Positions 32,632 through 43,024 of a stretch of 64,000 bases of DNA are shown piece after piece. Position numbers and translations under genes: made by a program. Every line of letters starts with the position of its first letter. Positions within the stretch are counted from its first letter, which is position 1. The notes beneath the pieces were generated by a model. It did not search any database and had not been told where the DNA came from. It saw nothing but the letters and a program-made list of their open reading frames with translations. Source of the DNA: Floccularia luteovirens (taxonomy: Eukaryota; Basidiomycota; Agaricomycetes; Agaricales; Squamanitaceae); assembly GCA_009739215.1 (NCBI GenBank), contig VSJF01000010.1, forward strand, positions 372,001 to 436,000, in the 5' to 3' direction.

Positions 32632-33963
32632 TCAGGCCTGTCTTCTGTTTGATTTCTGGGGACTTTTGTAATAAGTTAGGTTCTTGTGGTCGCAAGTCAC
32701 AATGACTGGGAATGGAGATCTGAGGAGGAAGTGCCTCCATTCTGTGAGAGCTCGGATTACTGCAAAGAGTTCTCGATCATAGATCTCATAATTTCTTTCT
32801 GTTTCTGTAAATGATTTGGAGATAAATCCACATGGGTGCCATAGCCCATTTATGTTCTTTTGTTTTAGGACTGCTCCCGATGCGTATTTTAATGTGTCTG
32901 TTTCTAGTAGGAATTGTTTCTTGAAGTCTGGCATTTGTAAGACCAGAGCAGTGGTGAATGCTTTCTTGAGTTTCTCAAATGATGTTTGACATTCATTTGT
33001 CCATATAAATTTGGTGTTTTTCTTGAGGAGTTCATTTAGCAGTTGCACTAAGTCAGAGAACTTGTGTATGAATTTTCTGTAAAAGTTTCCGAATCCTAGG
33101 AAACTTCTGATTTGTTTGACTGATTGCGGTGCAGGCCAGTCTTCAATTCCTTTTAGTTTAATTGGATCCATCGAGATCTTGTTTTCTGAAATGATGAGTC
33201 CTAGGTATTCTACCTGTTTCTTGTTGAATTTGCATTTCTCTATTTTTAGATAGAGGTCATATTCCTTAAGCCTTTTTAGGACTTTCAGGGTTCTTTCGGT
33301 TTGTTGTTCTGGTGTTTCTGAAAATATCAGGATGTCATCCATATAGATGGTGACCCATTCTTCATCAATCATATCTCTAAATATGTCGTCCATCATATTT
33401 TGGAAGGTTGCTGGGGAGTTGCACATTCTGAAAAACATAACTGTGGGCTTGAAGAGTCCCATTTTGGTCTTGAATGCTGCTTTAGGCTTGTCACCTTCTC
33501 GAATTCTAACATTGTTATATCCCCATTGGATGTCGAGTTTTGTGAAGATCTTGCCACCTCTTAATTTGGTTAAAAGTTCCGATATTAAGAGCAAAGAGTA
33601 TGGTTTTTTAATTGTTCCTTCATTGAGGTAGCGATAGTCTTGACAGGGTCTTAGACTTCCATCTTTCTTTGCGACAAAGAAGAATGGGGATGCCATTTCT
33701 GACTCGGAGGGTCGGATGTACCCCTTTGCGAGGTTCTCTTTGATGAATTCTTGCATTTTCTGATCTTCGATAGGGTTGAGGGGATAGATTTTACTATCTT
33801 TGTTCTTAAAATCGGGTTTGAGATCTATCTTGTGATCCCAGGGTCGTCTTGCTGGCATTCTGTCCGATTTCTGTTTACTGAATATATCTTTAAATAGGTG
33901 AAACTCTTTCAGGAGTTTTTCTTCTATTGTTAAGGTTTCTTTAGGCATGGCTTCTGCTGCCAT
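32632..33963 (-). CDS. Gypsy-3 reverse transcriptase and RNase H
   Basis: 443 codons open from ATG 33963. Blocks: [76 protein letters not shown] and an intact IYMDDILIFS catalytic box. Then follow RSFLGFGNFYRKFIHKFSD, the RNase H start LLETDTLKYASGAVLKQ (expected Asp present) and YDRELFAVIRALTEWRHFL with VTCDHKNLTYY. RT copies the RNA into DNA; RNase H degrades the template. The frame ends at 32632 at the RNase H end, and stops separate it from integrase. It is the best-preserved enzyme of the repeat region. Confidence 0.9.
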   Translation of the reverse strand: MAAEAMPKETLTIEEKLLKEFHLFKDIFSKQKSDRMPARRPWDHKIDLKPDFKNKDSKIYPLNPIEDQKMQEFIKENLAKGYIRPSESEMASPFFFVAKKDGSLRPCQDYRYLNEGTIKKPYSLLLISELLTKLRGGKIFTKLDIQWGYNNVRIREGDKPKAAFKTKMGLFKPTVMFFRMCNSPATFQNMMDDIFRDMIDEEWVTIYMDDILIFSETPEQQTERTLKVLKRLKEYDLYLKIEKCKFNKKQVEYLGLIISENKISMDPIKLKGIEDWPAPQSVKQIRSFLGFGNFYRKFIHKFSDLVQLLNELLKKNTKFIWTNECQTSFEKLKKAFTTALVLQMPDFKKQFLLETDTLKYASGAVLKQKNINGLWHPCGFISKSFTETERNYEIYDRELFAVIRALTEWRHFLLRSPFPVIVTCDHKNLTYYKSPQKSNRRQA

Positions 33964-34059
33964 TGATTGAGCTTGAGTTATTTTGACTCATATTGGGTAT
34001 TTTTCTTCTTCTGATTCAAAGCTGGAGTCCATTAGATATCGCTTGATCCCATCAGGGTC

Positions 34060-34665
34060 TGTTACCATTTAGGGCCTTGGCGTCATTGTGTACTGGTCTT
34101 GTTGTAGGTTTGTCTGGGTTAGGGAACAGTTGGGTTTTTGCTAGTCAGATTTCCCTAGCGTGATGGTAGGTTACGCTACCACACAGGTTACAAACCACCT
34201 GTCGGGGTCTCTCTGAGGTCAGTTACAGAGGTGGGGACAGCCAGGCATTTCAGGCTATATGGTGTCATCCGTGCCGTTATTTACAACGATCTTGCCATCC
34301 TAGACAAGGGAGGGAGAGTCACTTAGTTGTCACTGAGGTAACAGAGTAATTGCTTGTATTAGGAGGTACTCAAAACTAAGATCAAGCTGAGGCTTGACTG
34401 TAGTTTCGCGCTACTTAAATACAAGTATGCTACTTCTAATAATAGCTAAATGCGTGTCTGCTCAGTAAGCTACAAGTCAACATGGAGTCATACAGAAGTA
34501 TCTACAAGTCATTTAGAAGCAGACACAAGTCACTATGAGTTAATAGAAGCAGAATGCGAGTCAAATACAAAATGTGTATGGGAAACAAGTAAACGAGGCA
34601 GAAACGCATTGCGCATGCATTCTAAAGTCCAGGGAGATAGCGCATATCCAGATAAGGTCATAACA
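34060..34665 (+). repeat. LTR of the Gypsy-2/3 family inserted in Gypsy-3 (copy C), no TSD
   Basis: 606 bp, TGTTACCATTTAGGG to AAGGTCATAACA. The flanks are GGGTC and TATTG, which do not match. Comparison with Gypsy-2 (17820-17890) shows about 45 bp of the target missing between protease and RT, so the insertion or later recombination was accompanied by a deletion. Confidence 0.88.
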
Positions 34666-35127
34666 TATTGCTTCTTCTGAAGTTATTTGTGCAAGTGGAG
34701 AGTTGTTTGGAACATCAAGGGTTCCATTCTTCCAATCGATTGTGGGATTGAGGCGTTTAAGCCAATCCATTCCTAAGATAATATCTTGACGTCCTATATT
34801 TGCAATATATAGGGTAACTTGATGGTTTGCTTCTCCTTTGAGTGTGAGAGGGGCTTGGATATAATGGGTAACTTGTCCATTTAGGGATCCATCTGCATTT
34901 GTGATGTTTATTCTTTTCCCTAATATGGGTCTGGGTCTTCTTTTGAGTTTTGGTATGAAGTCCGAATGTATGAAGCTTTTGGTAGCTCCGGAGTTGACTA
35001 ATGCTTTAGTAATGACTATTTCTTTTCCTAATGAGTTGTTTCCTACTTCAAATTGAAGTGGAACGTATAGAGAATCTTGTGTCATGAGGGTGGGGACTAC
35101 CACTCTGATTGGATAATCAATAGCCAT
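34666..35127 (-). pseudogene. Gypsy-3 protease
   Basis: From ATG 35127: KEIVITKALVNSGATKSFIH, where the active-site triad reads NSGA, so the catalytic Asp codon is Asn. Then NITNADGSLNGQVTHYIQ and DIILGMDWLKRLNPTIDW. The frame runs into the inserted LTR at 34665. Gag lies immediately upstream. Confidence 0.85.
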
Positions 35128-35267
35128 GGTTACTATTGATCGAGTGAAAAATCCTCTTTCTCTAATTCTTCAAAGAATTCTTCTTGTTCTTTATCAGGTA
35201 ATTCTGTCAGTAACGCTCTTACTGCGGCTGATAGTTCTTTAACCATTTTAGGTTTTTGGAAGTTGTA

Positions 35268-36410
35268 TCAAGGGTTACTTCTTCTTCTCAGGGTCTTCCT
35301 TTTGGGGCAGTCTTTAGATTGATGTCCCTTCTGATGGCATATGAAGCATAATCCATTTAGAAAATGGTTATTCCATTCTTTGAATGACATTCTGTTTATT
35401 TCTTCTAGTTCTTCCATGTCTAGAGCGGGTTCTTCAGTGTTGATGTGGTCGATTTCCATTGCATTCGGGTCTCTGCCTGTTGTTCTATTTGGGAATAGAC
35501 TTGGTCTTGCGAATGGTTTCTTTCTAGATTGTAGGAAATCTTTCATGCACTGCAGTCTGTCTGCAAATTGGAACACGTATTTGTAGACTTGTTCCATGGT
35601 TGTTGGGAAGTTGTCTAGTTTGTAGAAGTGTTTGACTAGTTCGTCGTTTAATCCTCTCATGAATATATCTATGAGTGATGCGTCTTCATGTATCCCTGCT
35701 TGTGATGATAGGATTTTAAATTCTGAGATATACTTGGTAATATTATTGCCAGTCATTTGTAGGTTAGCGAGGTTGGTTCTTACTTGCATTGCTATGTTTT
35801 GTGCTTGAAATGCTTCTAGAAAGGCTTTCTTAAATTGAGACCATGTTCCATAGTTTCCATTGGTGGTTTCAATTATGTTTGAGCAGTAAATAGCTGCTGT
35901 TCCTTCTTTCATGAATGAAAGTGTGAATAAGATCTTTTTCTTATTGCTGTTGTAGATTTCTTCGTTTATGTCCAGGTATATTTGGACATCTTGTAAGAAT
36001 GGTTGTGCATGTTCTTTTTTGCCGTTGAATGGCATAGGTCTGCCGACGTTGATTTCTTTTGTATTGTTAGACATTTCGACGTCTGAGTCATAGGTGATGT
36101 GCGTTGGTGTTTGTTGAGCTTCTTCGTAATCCTGTTGTTTGGTTTCTTGTTCTTCTTTGTAGTTTTCTTCTGGTTCGTTGGTTATTTGAAGTGGTGGCGG
36201 TTGCTATGGTGTGTTGGGTGATTTGGCTGGTCTAACCCAAGGGTCTCTTGTTTGTTGCTTTGCAGCTTGTTGTGCAAGTTTAGTGTGAAGCTTGGAAAAT
36301 GCGCTTTGTTGTTGTTGAGGTGGTGGGGATAGGGACCGTGTGGAGTAAGTTCCTTGAGGGTTGTAGGAGGAAGTTGTTGGTCTGAAGTTAGAGGTGGGGG
36401 TTTTGCTCAT
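35268..36410 (-). pseudogene. Gypsy-3 gag
   Basis: ATG at 36410, a Ser/Gln/Pro-rich N-terminus, one in-frame TAG at about 36204, then the capsid region: GRPMPFNGKKEHAQPFLQDV, WSQFKKAFLEAFQAQNIA and IFMRGLNDELVKHFYKL. A knuckle CFICHQKGHQSKDC lies near 35330. Apart from the TAG (a CAG-to-TAG type change) it is open. The start lies about 75 bp inside the 5' LTR, next to the primer-binding site. Confidence 0.87.
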
Positions 36411-36470
36411 AAAAGAGCATGGTGATTAAGGAAGTTTGGGGGTGTCGAACTTGAGGAAGTGACAATCAAT

Positions 36471-36483
36471 CAAATTGATCTTT
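36471..36483 (-). other. Gypsy-3 primer-binding site (self-priming type, partly decayed)
   Basis: The plus strand reads CAAATTGATCTTT next to the LTR start TGTTACC. The reverse complement pairs with the LTR word CAGCTTGATCTT through TTGATCTT (11 of 13 positions when TCA is included). It is the same location as the perfect 13-nt site in Gypsy-2. Confidence 0.6.
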
Positions 36484-36909
36484 TGTTACCATTTGGGATT
36501 TAGGCGTCATCGTTTACTGGTCTTGTTGTAGTTGTGTCCGGGTTAGGGAATGGTTGGGGTTTGCTAGTCAGATTTCTCTAGTGCGATAGTAGGTTATGCT
36601 ACCACACAGGTTACAAACCACCTGTCGGGGTCTCTCTGAGGTCAGTTACAGAGGTAGAGACAGCCAGGCATTTCAGGCTGTACAGTGTCATCCATGCCAT
36701 TATTTACAATGATCTTGCCGTTCTAGACAAGGAAGGGAGAGTCACTTAGTTGTCACTGAGGTAACAGAGTAATCGCTCGTATTAGGAGGTACTCAAAACT
36801 AAGATCAAGCTGAGGCTTGACTATAGTTCCACGCTACTTAAATACATGTATGCTACTTCTAATAATAAACTATTGTGTGCTTGCTCAGTAAGCTACAAGT
36901 CAGTGCAGA
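36484..36909 (-). repeat. Gypsy-3 5' LTR (copy D), truncated by Copia-2
   Basis: TGTTACCATTTGGGA starts at 36484. The LTR can be followed for 426 bp to AAGTCAGTGCAG, where the Copia-2 LTR begins. The remaining 180 bp or so do not reappear on the far side of Copia-2. Confidence 0.88.
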
Positions 36910-37272
36910 TGTTGAGCAGTACCCTGTGTTATACACAGTGGAGTGGAACTACCTTACCTTAGGAGCTTACTTGTTGTTCTTAGTGGCTAATACTGACTAC
37001 TACCAATGAATTGGATAAGGGGCATAGTACAAAGTACAAGGTCCTTATATACAGTTTTACTATATGTGCATATTTGTAAATAATGGTCCGTGCTAGATAG
37101 TTCCATAGATCACATGTTCTTTGTAGAATGTTGTAGAACATCAAAGAACATGCTTAGTCATAATGCACGTGACATATAAAGCATATGATGAGTGAGTCAC
37201 ATGACTAGGTCATATGACATATCACGTTACATGAATCATGTGATCCTTCACATGATAGTTGCTGTCGCAACA
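36910..37272 (-). repeat. Copia-2 3' LTR
   Basis: TGTTGAGCAGTACCCTG to TTGCTGTCGCAACA. It contains CCTTATATA (a TATA box on the element strand) and several TCACATGA/CACGTG-type words. The purine tract AGTGAGGGAGTG (element strand, 37273-37284) abuts it. Confidence 0.92.
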
Positions 37273-37284
37273 CACTCCCTCACT
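37273..37284 (-). other. Copia-2 polypurine tract
   Basis: The element strand reads AGTGAGGGAGTG directly before the 3' LTR. Such tracts prime plus-strand DNA synthesis in LTR retroelements. Confidence 0.75.
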
Positions 37285-37443
37285 TAGTGTAGCATGTGAT
37301 GAATAAATCAAATCATTTGCGCTCCTAAGTGGATAATCTTAAAGATTAATAAGACAGCAGCATTCACCGTATTCTCGATTTACTATGACCAAGAATGAAC
37401 TTACGGATATATTGCGCGTCTATGTGCTTGTATGGCATCAAAC

Positions 37444-38923
37444 TTACTGCGAATAAAATTCAAGCTGTAGTTGAGCTCTGCACTTCATAAATAACTCTCG
37501 TGACAATGGCTTTGTAAGCATGTCAGCTGGATTGTTAACCCCTTCAATGAAGAAGACCTTGACTTGTCCGTTTTCAATACACTCACGTATATAGTGGTAA
37601 CGGATGTCAATGTGTTTGGTGTGCCGTTCAGTGACAGGATTGGAAGCAATAAAATTGACTCCCTGATTATCCATGTAGATTGGGATGGCTTTTACGAAGG
37701 GTAAGCCAATCTCACGAAACACGTTCAGTATCCACATCAGCTGGCAACAACAGTCTGAGCCGGCCATATATTCTGCTTCAGTGGAACTTAATGCAATCGT
37801 TTTCTGTCTGCAAGATTGCCACGTGACAATGCCTGATGCTAGCATCATGTAGAAACCTGTATGGGACTTACGCGATATTTCATCAGAGGCCCAGTCAGAA
37901 TCAGTGTACAAGTATAACCCTTCACCACTTTTTCCATTGTACAAGATGGAATAGTGTTGCGTACTGACCAAGTAACGCATTATGTGTTTTGCTTGATTTA
38001 CATGGTCTTGTGTTGAGTTTGCTGCGAATGTGCTTAACCTCTCCCAAATCACAACATTCCCATCATCTCATGAAATCCTCTTTCTTCTTGTTTACGAGTC
38101 TGGGATTGGACCCAGTCCAGATAGCATCATTGACATAGATAATTGCTATCATGATATCTCGCTGGTCTTTTGACCAATGGACAAATATTCCTGCATCTGA
38201 TTGAGTTCTTTGAAAGCCAAGTTCTTTCATTGACTCAACAAGTCCTTTCCACCATGCTAATGCAGCTTGCTTTAAGCCATAGATAGTGCGTTGCAGGCAG
38301 ATGACTTTCTTTTCTTGTCCTTTGACAACGAAGCCTTCAGGTTGGACCATATAGATCTCTTCTTCAAGTTTGCTGTACAGGAAGGCAGACTTGACATCCA
38401 GGCCAGTAATAGCCCAATTGTTGAGCACTGTAAGCGCTAACAGGATGCGCACTGTTTCAAATCTCACAACAGGCGAGAATATCTCCTCGAAGTCGAGTCC
38501 TTCAATCTGGGAGAAACCTTTGGCAACTAGTTGTGCTTTCTTGTGGCCATTGGACTTGACCACAAACACCCATCTGTTCTTAACTGCTCTTCGACCTTGG
38601 GGTAGGTCTACAAGTCTAGACATTACATTGCGCTTACGAAGAGCGTCCATCTCTTCGCGGCAAGCGATCAACCATTCTTCTTTTGCAGCCGGTGGAAGGC
38701 GCATTATATCTCTAAATTGAGTTGGGACTAGATCATCAGAATGTGAAACTTGATGCGCTAATAAATAGGCAGTGAATTCTATACCCCCTTCCTGTGCCAA
38801 TTTAGTCACATAAGCCATTTGACTTATATCCATATCCCTAGTGCTTACATCAGGGCACTCATTGTCAGTAGGCTGAGGTGGTGCTGTTGAGACGGGAACC
38901 CGATGCTGCCTATCTTCTGGCAC
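37444..38923 (-). pseudogene. Copia-2 reverse transcriptase and RNase H
   Basis: RT (38063-38923): WLIACREEMDALRKRNVMSR, RWVFVVKSNGHKKAQLVAKG, FSPVVRFETVRILLALTV, LDVKSAFLYSKLEEEIYMVQ and LKQAALAWWKGLVESMKELG. The catalytic box reads YVND where YVDD is expected, a GAT-to-AAT change. RNase H (37444-38052): YTDSDWASDEISRKSHTGF, LSSTEAEYMA and ADMLTKPLSRELF, with the acidic residues present. A stop and frame change near 38055 separates the two. Confidence 0.92.
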
Positions 38924-38944
38924 AAAGTGCTGGTCAATGTTATC

Positions 38945-40816
38945 TCACCAATAAGCATAATCATCCTGATTCTGCAGTTGTTGCAGTGGATCATCTCCAT
39001 AAGCATTGTCTTGTATGACATTTCTAGGGATCCTTCTCTGTCTCTCTGAGCATCTCGGTGGTTCTTGTCTGGGTACAAACCATCTTTCAGGTGTTCCCTC
39101 TCTTTGACGTTGCGAGTACTCAATATCGTCTGCTGCACTCCTTGGTCGAGGTGTATGAGGCCTCTCCACTAGAGGTAAGCGACGTGGTTCCCTGTTAGGA
39201 GACGGGAAGGGAGTTGGGGCTTCGTCAAGCCCTTTACTACTAGGATAAGAAATATGGGGTGCCTTTGGATTTTGTGGTGGATTTCTCAGTCCATATGTAG
39301 GTACCAGTCTTTTCCGCACATCATCCAAAGGATCCCAAGAGTTTAGTTAGTCTGGTCTATCAGAATAATTAAGTTCAGATGGTTCGTGAGAGGGTGGTAT
39401 AGAATCATCGCCTTTACTATCCTTGTCGTCCGAGTTGTATGAACTAGGAGGTGGGGAATCTTGTTCTATTTCAGTGATACCACACTATTTCTGATCAGGA
39501 CATTTTGGAAAGAGAAGCTCGTCAAAGATTGCGGTGGCAGCCACAAAGACAGTATTGTTGTGGAGTCGCATAAAGCGATAACCCTTTACTCCTTCAGGGT
39601 GTCCAATGAATACCATCAGCTCTGATTTAGGAGCAAGTTTATTCACCCGTTTTTCTTCAGGGAGGTAGACATAGGCTCCACAGCCAAATACTCTAAGATG
39701 GTTTACTTCCGGTTTAACTTTGTGCAAAGCCTCAAAAGGTGTATGCCATTTCAGGTGCGCCATAGGAGTTCGATTGTAGATGTGTACTGCTTGTTCCACG
39801 CTAAATTCCCACCAGCTGTCTGGTATGTAGGCGTTATGTCACATAGCTTCCGCTTTATCCATTAAGGTGCGATTTAAACACTCTGCTCTACCATTCTGCT
39901 GTTGCTCATAGGGGACAGATTTCTCAACGATTACTCCCATATCCTTCAGCAACACTTCCATCTGCTGGAATTCACCCCCTCCATCAAAACGCCACTTTTT
40001 TACATCAGTGTTGAATTGTGTTTTGACAAATGCACTGAAATGTTTCATTGCTGCCTTTGAGTCATCTTTGTGGTGCAAATTCATTGTCCAGGCATGAGAC
40101 GTAAAGTCATCAAGGAAAGTGATCACGTAGCGATATTTGTGATAACTTGTGATAGGAAACTGCTTTAAGTCAGAATGAACCAACTCAAATAGTGCAGAAG
40201 CTCGTGAAGAGCTCAGGGGGAAAGACTTACTGTGTTGCTTTCCTTGAAGACAATCTGGACATAATGGGATTTCCTTAGGCACTTCTAATGAGGTCGGAAA
40301 ACCTTGCACATTCTCAGGAGCTTTCTGGAGTACCTGTTTAGACAGGTGTCCAAATCTCTTATGCCAAGTGTCATAAGTAGCCTTGTACATTACAACACTG
40401 GCCTTAGCACTGGGTTTGTGAACGATTCGAGCATCACACAAGTATATGGTATCACCTCTCATGTGGGTTTCACAAGACAAGATTGGCTCGCTTTTAGAAT
40501 CAACAATGTTGATGAGAGACCCTTTCCCTCTAATGCTATTCCCCTTTTCAGTCAGGAATTGTCCCATGGAGAGCAAGCGGCCACTCAATCCAGGGATGTA
40601 GTAGACTGGTGAGATCTGAGTCATCCTACACATTCTTCTCTCTTTGTTTCCATTGAGAGGTATAACTACTTCATGACTCATCATGACAGTCCCAAGTCCC
40701 TCAACATAAACAACTTGTTCAGAAGCTGTCTGGATGGGAATTGGTTTCTTCAGAGTATGATACTCAATGAAGTCTGTTTGTTCATGCGTAAAGTGCATTG
40801 ATGCTCCAGAATCCAT
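38945..40816 (-). pseudogene. Copia-2 protease and integrase
   Basis: Protease at 40816: MDSGASMHFTHEQTDFIEY with DSGAS. GAG-pre-integrase: TWHKRFGHLSKQVLQKAP and CPDCLQGKQH. Integrase core: LVHSDLKQFPITSYHKYRYV, a FDGGGEFQQMEVLLK block (usually RSDNGGEF) and ERSVPY/NGRAECLNRTL with the Glu. After a TGA near 39838 it continues HNAYIPDSWWEFSVEQAVHI and a C-terminal region to 39485; a proline-rich linker (38945-39328) leads to RT. Confidence 0.9.
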
Positions 40817-40819
40817 AAT

Positions 40820-42440
40820 CTACGATGCATGATTAGGATCTTTTGCTTTTCCCTTACACTTCAAACAAGATGCAAAATGATTATTTATAATCCCCTCAGA
40901 GGGGCCAAGAGATACATGTGACAAAGAACAGAAAAGTCCACTACTGCTATTAAGTCTGTTCAGCTTCAAGAGCTGAAGAGGGCGCTGTAGGTCACTATCA
41001 ATCTCAGTCACTTTACAGTTCAAAGGAGGTACTTGCCTTTCACTCTTGTATCCAGTTTCTAGAGCCGCGTTTATGCGCTCTATCCCTGCACTGTCCACAA
41101 TAGCCTCATCAACTTCCATCTCAGTCCATCCGTTAGCGGGACATAGATAGTCCCGGTCTTCCTCTGATCCGAGAGATACAGAATCACCTGAGTCAGATTG
41201 AGCCAGGCAAAGTTCCCAAGGTTCAGGAGACTTGGTCTTAGGACATTTTGAGGGATGTTCACTTACCTCTTCCGGTACTTCCTCTATTCTCAAGGTAGAG
41301 GATTCCCCACCACCACAGTTCAACAAGAGCTCCTCATATCTTCGGAGATGTTGAGGGCGCCGTGGTAGACCTTCACGGTCTACAAGTTCCCTTGAGCGTT
41401 TCGTACTATGATACGTCTCAGGGTGCTTCAATGCTTTCATGCCAGTGTATGTACTAGCAATCGGCAGAGCATAATACTTGTGGGGATTTTCCCATAGGAA
41501 AGGGAGCTGGTGTGCTCAACCTAGCACCAAATGAGGTGGCCGGCATGGCCATTGATGTGATATGGGAGTGAGACCCACTACTTTCTACTACCTCTGCTTC
41601 TTTAGCTTTTTCTTTCTCTCCTTTTGGCTTGCCACCCCGTTTACCGCGCTGCCTCTTCTTCTTCTGATCAGCTGGAGAGTCTTCTTTTTTAGACTAATCT
41701 TTGTAAGAAGGGTTATTGTTGGATTTGTGTTTTATGTTCGACATTTTTTGTGCATGTCCACCACTTCCAGAGGCATTAGCCTTCTGTATGTTTGTACCAG
41801 TAAACTGGTGGGTGACTGCAGCTTTTATGTCTGATAGTTTCAATGTGGTGGCATCCTTGTTTTGCAACAAGTTTGCTGTTATAGTACTCCATTTTTCAGG
41901 GATCGCAGATAATGCAATCAATGCCTGCAAGAGTTCCAGGATGGGACAGTCATTTTCAGACAGTCTACCAAACAGGTCCTCAAGGCGGAGGAAGTCAGGT
42001 TCTGGGTTACCATCACCAAGTTTGAAATCCTTGACTTTTTTGTATAATTTGTAGATGGTACCCAGTTCCTTTACCTCAAACCTGTCAATGAGCCATTGCC
42101 ACAATTCACTTGAACGGTTACGCTCATCACGTGCAGCAGCACAAATAAGGTCGGGGGATAGCCTCTGTTTTATCGATCCCATGGCGCTGTCATCCTTATC
42201 ATCCCACGACTGCTGCAACAACATCATCGTTTCCGAGACGTTGTCGGGGTCTTGGGGGGATAGGCGAGTCCGGACTCTGGAGACAATCTGCCACAACTGG
42301 GCAGTTTGAAGATACGTCTCCATCATGGTCTTCCACTCAAACCAACAAGCACCAGAGAAGACAAATGACACGGCAGCGATTACAGTGGTGGTTGACATGT
42401 TGTTTCTTAAAAGTTTTCTGGTTGCTGCAATAAAGCGCAA
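40820..42440 (-). pseudogene. Copia-2 gag
   Basis: The likely start is MSTTTVIAAVSFVFSGACWF at about 42396. The UBN2-type gag domain follows: WFEWKTMMETYLQTAQLWQI, ERNRSSELWQWLIDRFEVKE and LGTIYKLYKKVKDFKLGDG. After stops near 41690 a second stretch (40820-41440) is acidic and ends CLKCKGKAKDPNH, a weak zinc-binding motif, then a TAG just before the protease. Non-functional as it stands. Confidence 0.83.
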
Positions 42441-42642
42441 TCAGCACAATGTTCTTTAATGAAAACATAAGGCACGCATGGAGGCAACAAGTCAGAACAA
42501 GGTTCATGACGATGTCACTTCATAGAGTGGTCATATCTCAAAGCTCGACCATTTGAAGAGAACAATGAGAGAGACACTTCTCTAAATGTAAGAGCTTTAG
42601 TTCCTAGTCATCATAGTCTGCAACGAGCATGACATTGAGACT

Positions 42643-42661
42643 GGCACCGGGGCCCATAACC
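42643..42661 (-). other. Copia-2 primer-binding site (initiator tRNA-Met half)
   Basis: The element strand, directly after the 5' LTR, reads GGTTATGGGCCCCGGTGCC. The plus strand GGGCCCATAACC is the anticodon arm of eukaryotic initiator tRNA-Met. This matches the cleaved-tRNA primer site established for Drosophila copia. Confidence 0.78.
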
Positions 42662-43024
42662 TGTTGAGCAGTACCCTATGTTATACACAGTGGAGTAAAA
42701 CTACCTTACCTTAGGAGCTTACTTGTTGTTCTTAGTGGCTAATACTGACTACTACCAATGAATTGGACAAGGGGCATAGTACAAAGTATAAGGTCCTTAT
42801 ATACAGTTTTACTATATGTGCATATTTGTAAATAATGGTCCGTGCTAGATAGTTCCATAGATCACATGTTCTTTGTAGAATGTTGTAGAACATCAAAGAA
42901 CATGCTTAGTCATAATGCACGTGACATATAAAGCATATGATGAGTGAGTCACATGACTAGGTCATATGACATATCACGTTACATGAATCATGTGATCCTT
43001 CACGTGATAGTTGCTGTCGCAACA
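42662..43024 (-). repeat. Copia-2 5' LTR
   Basis: TGTTGAGCAGTACCCTA to TTGCTGTCGCAACA, 363 bp. It abuts the primer-binding site on the left and the remains of a Crinkler-like gene on the right. Confidence 0.92.

Larger units (their letters stand above)
29286..36909 (-). mobile_element. Gypsy-3: near-complete Tf1/sushi-like chromovirus with an extra 3' ORF
   Basis: Minus strand: truncated 5' LTR (36484-36909), primer-binding site, gag, protease, RT, RNase H, integrase with chromodomain, then an additional ORF with zinc knuckles, and a 3' LTR (29286-29880). A same-family LTR (34060-34665) interrupts it between protease and RT. It carries only scattered single stops, so it is younger than Gypsy-2 and Copia-1. 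Its 5' LTR is cut by Copia-2. No target duplication can be tested, because the right end is gone. Confidence 0.9.
36910..43024 (-). mobile_element. Copia-2: Ty1/copia retrotransposon with both LTRs
   Basis: 6,115 bp. Two 363-bp LTRs (36910-37272 and 42662-43024) differ at about six positions by my reading, all transitions. Between them on the minus strand are PBS, gag, protease, integrase, RT and RNase H in copia order, then a polypurine tract. Stops and a mutated RT active site show it is dead, but it is the youngest complete element here. The flanks (GCAGA, TTTTT) do not form a target duplication and come from unrelated sequences. Confidence 0.93.
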
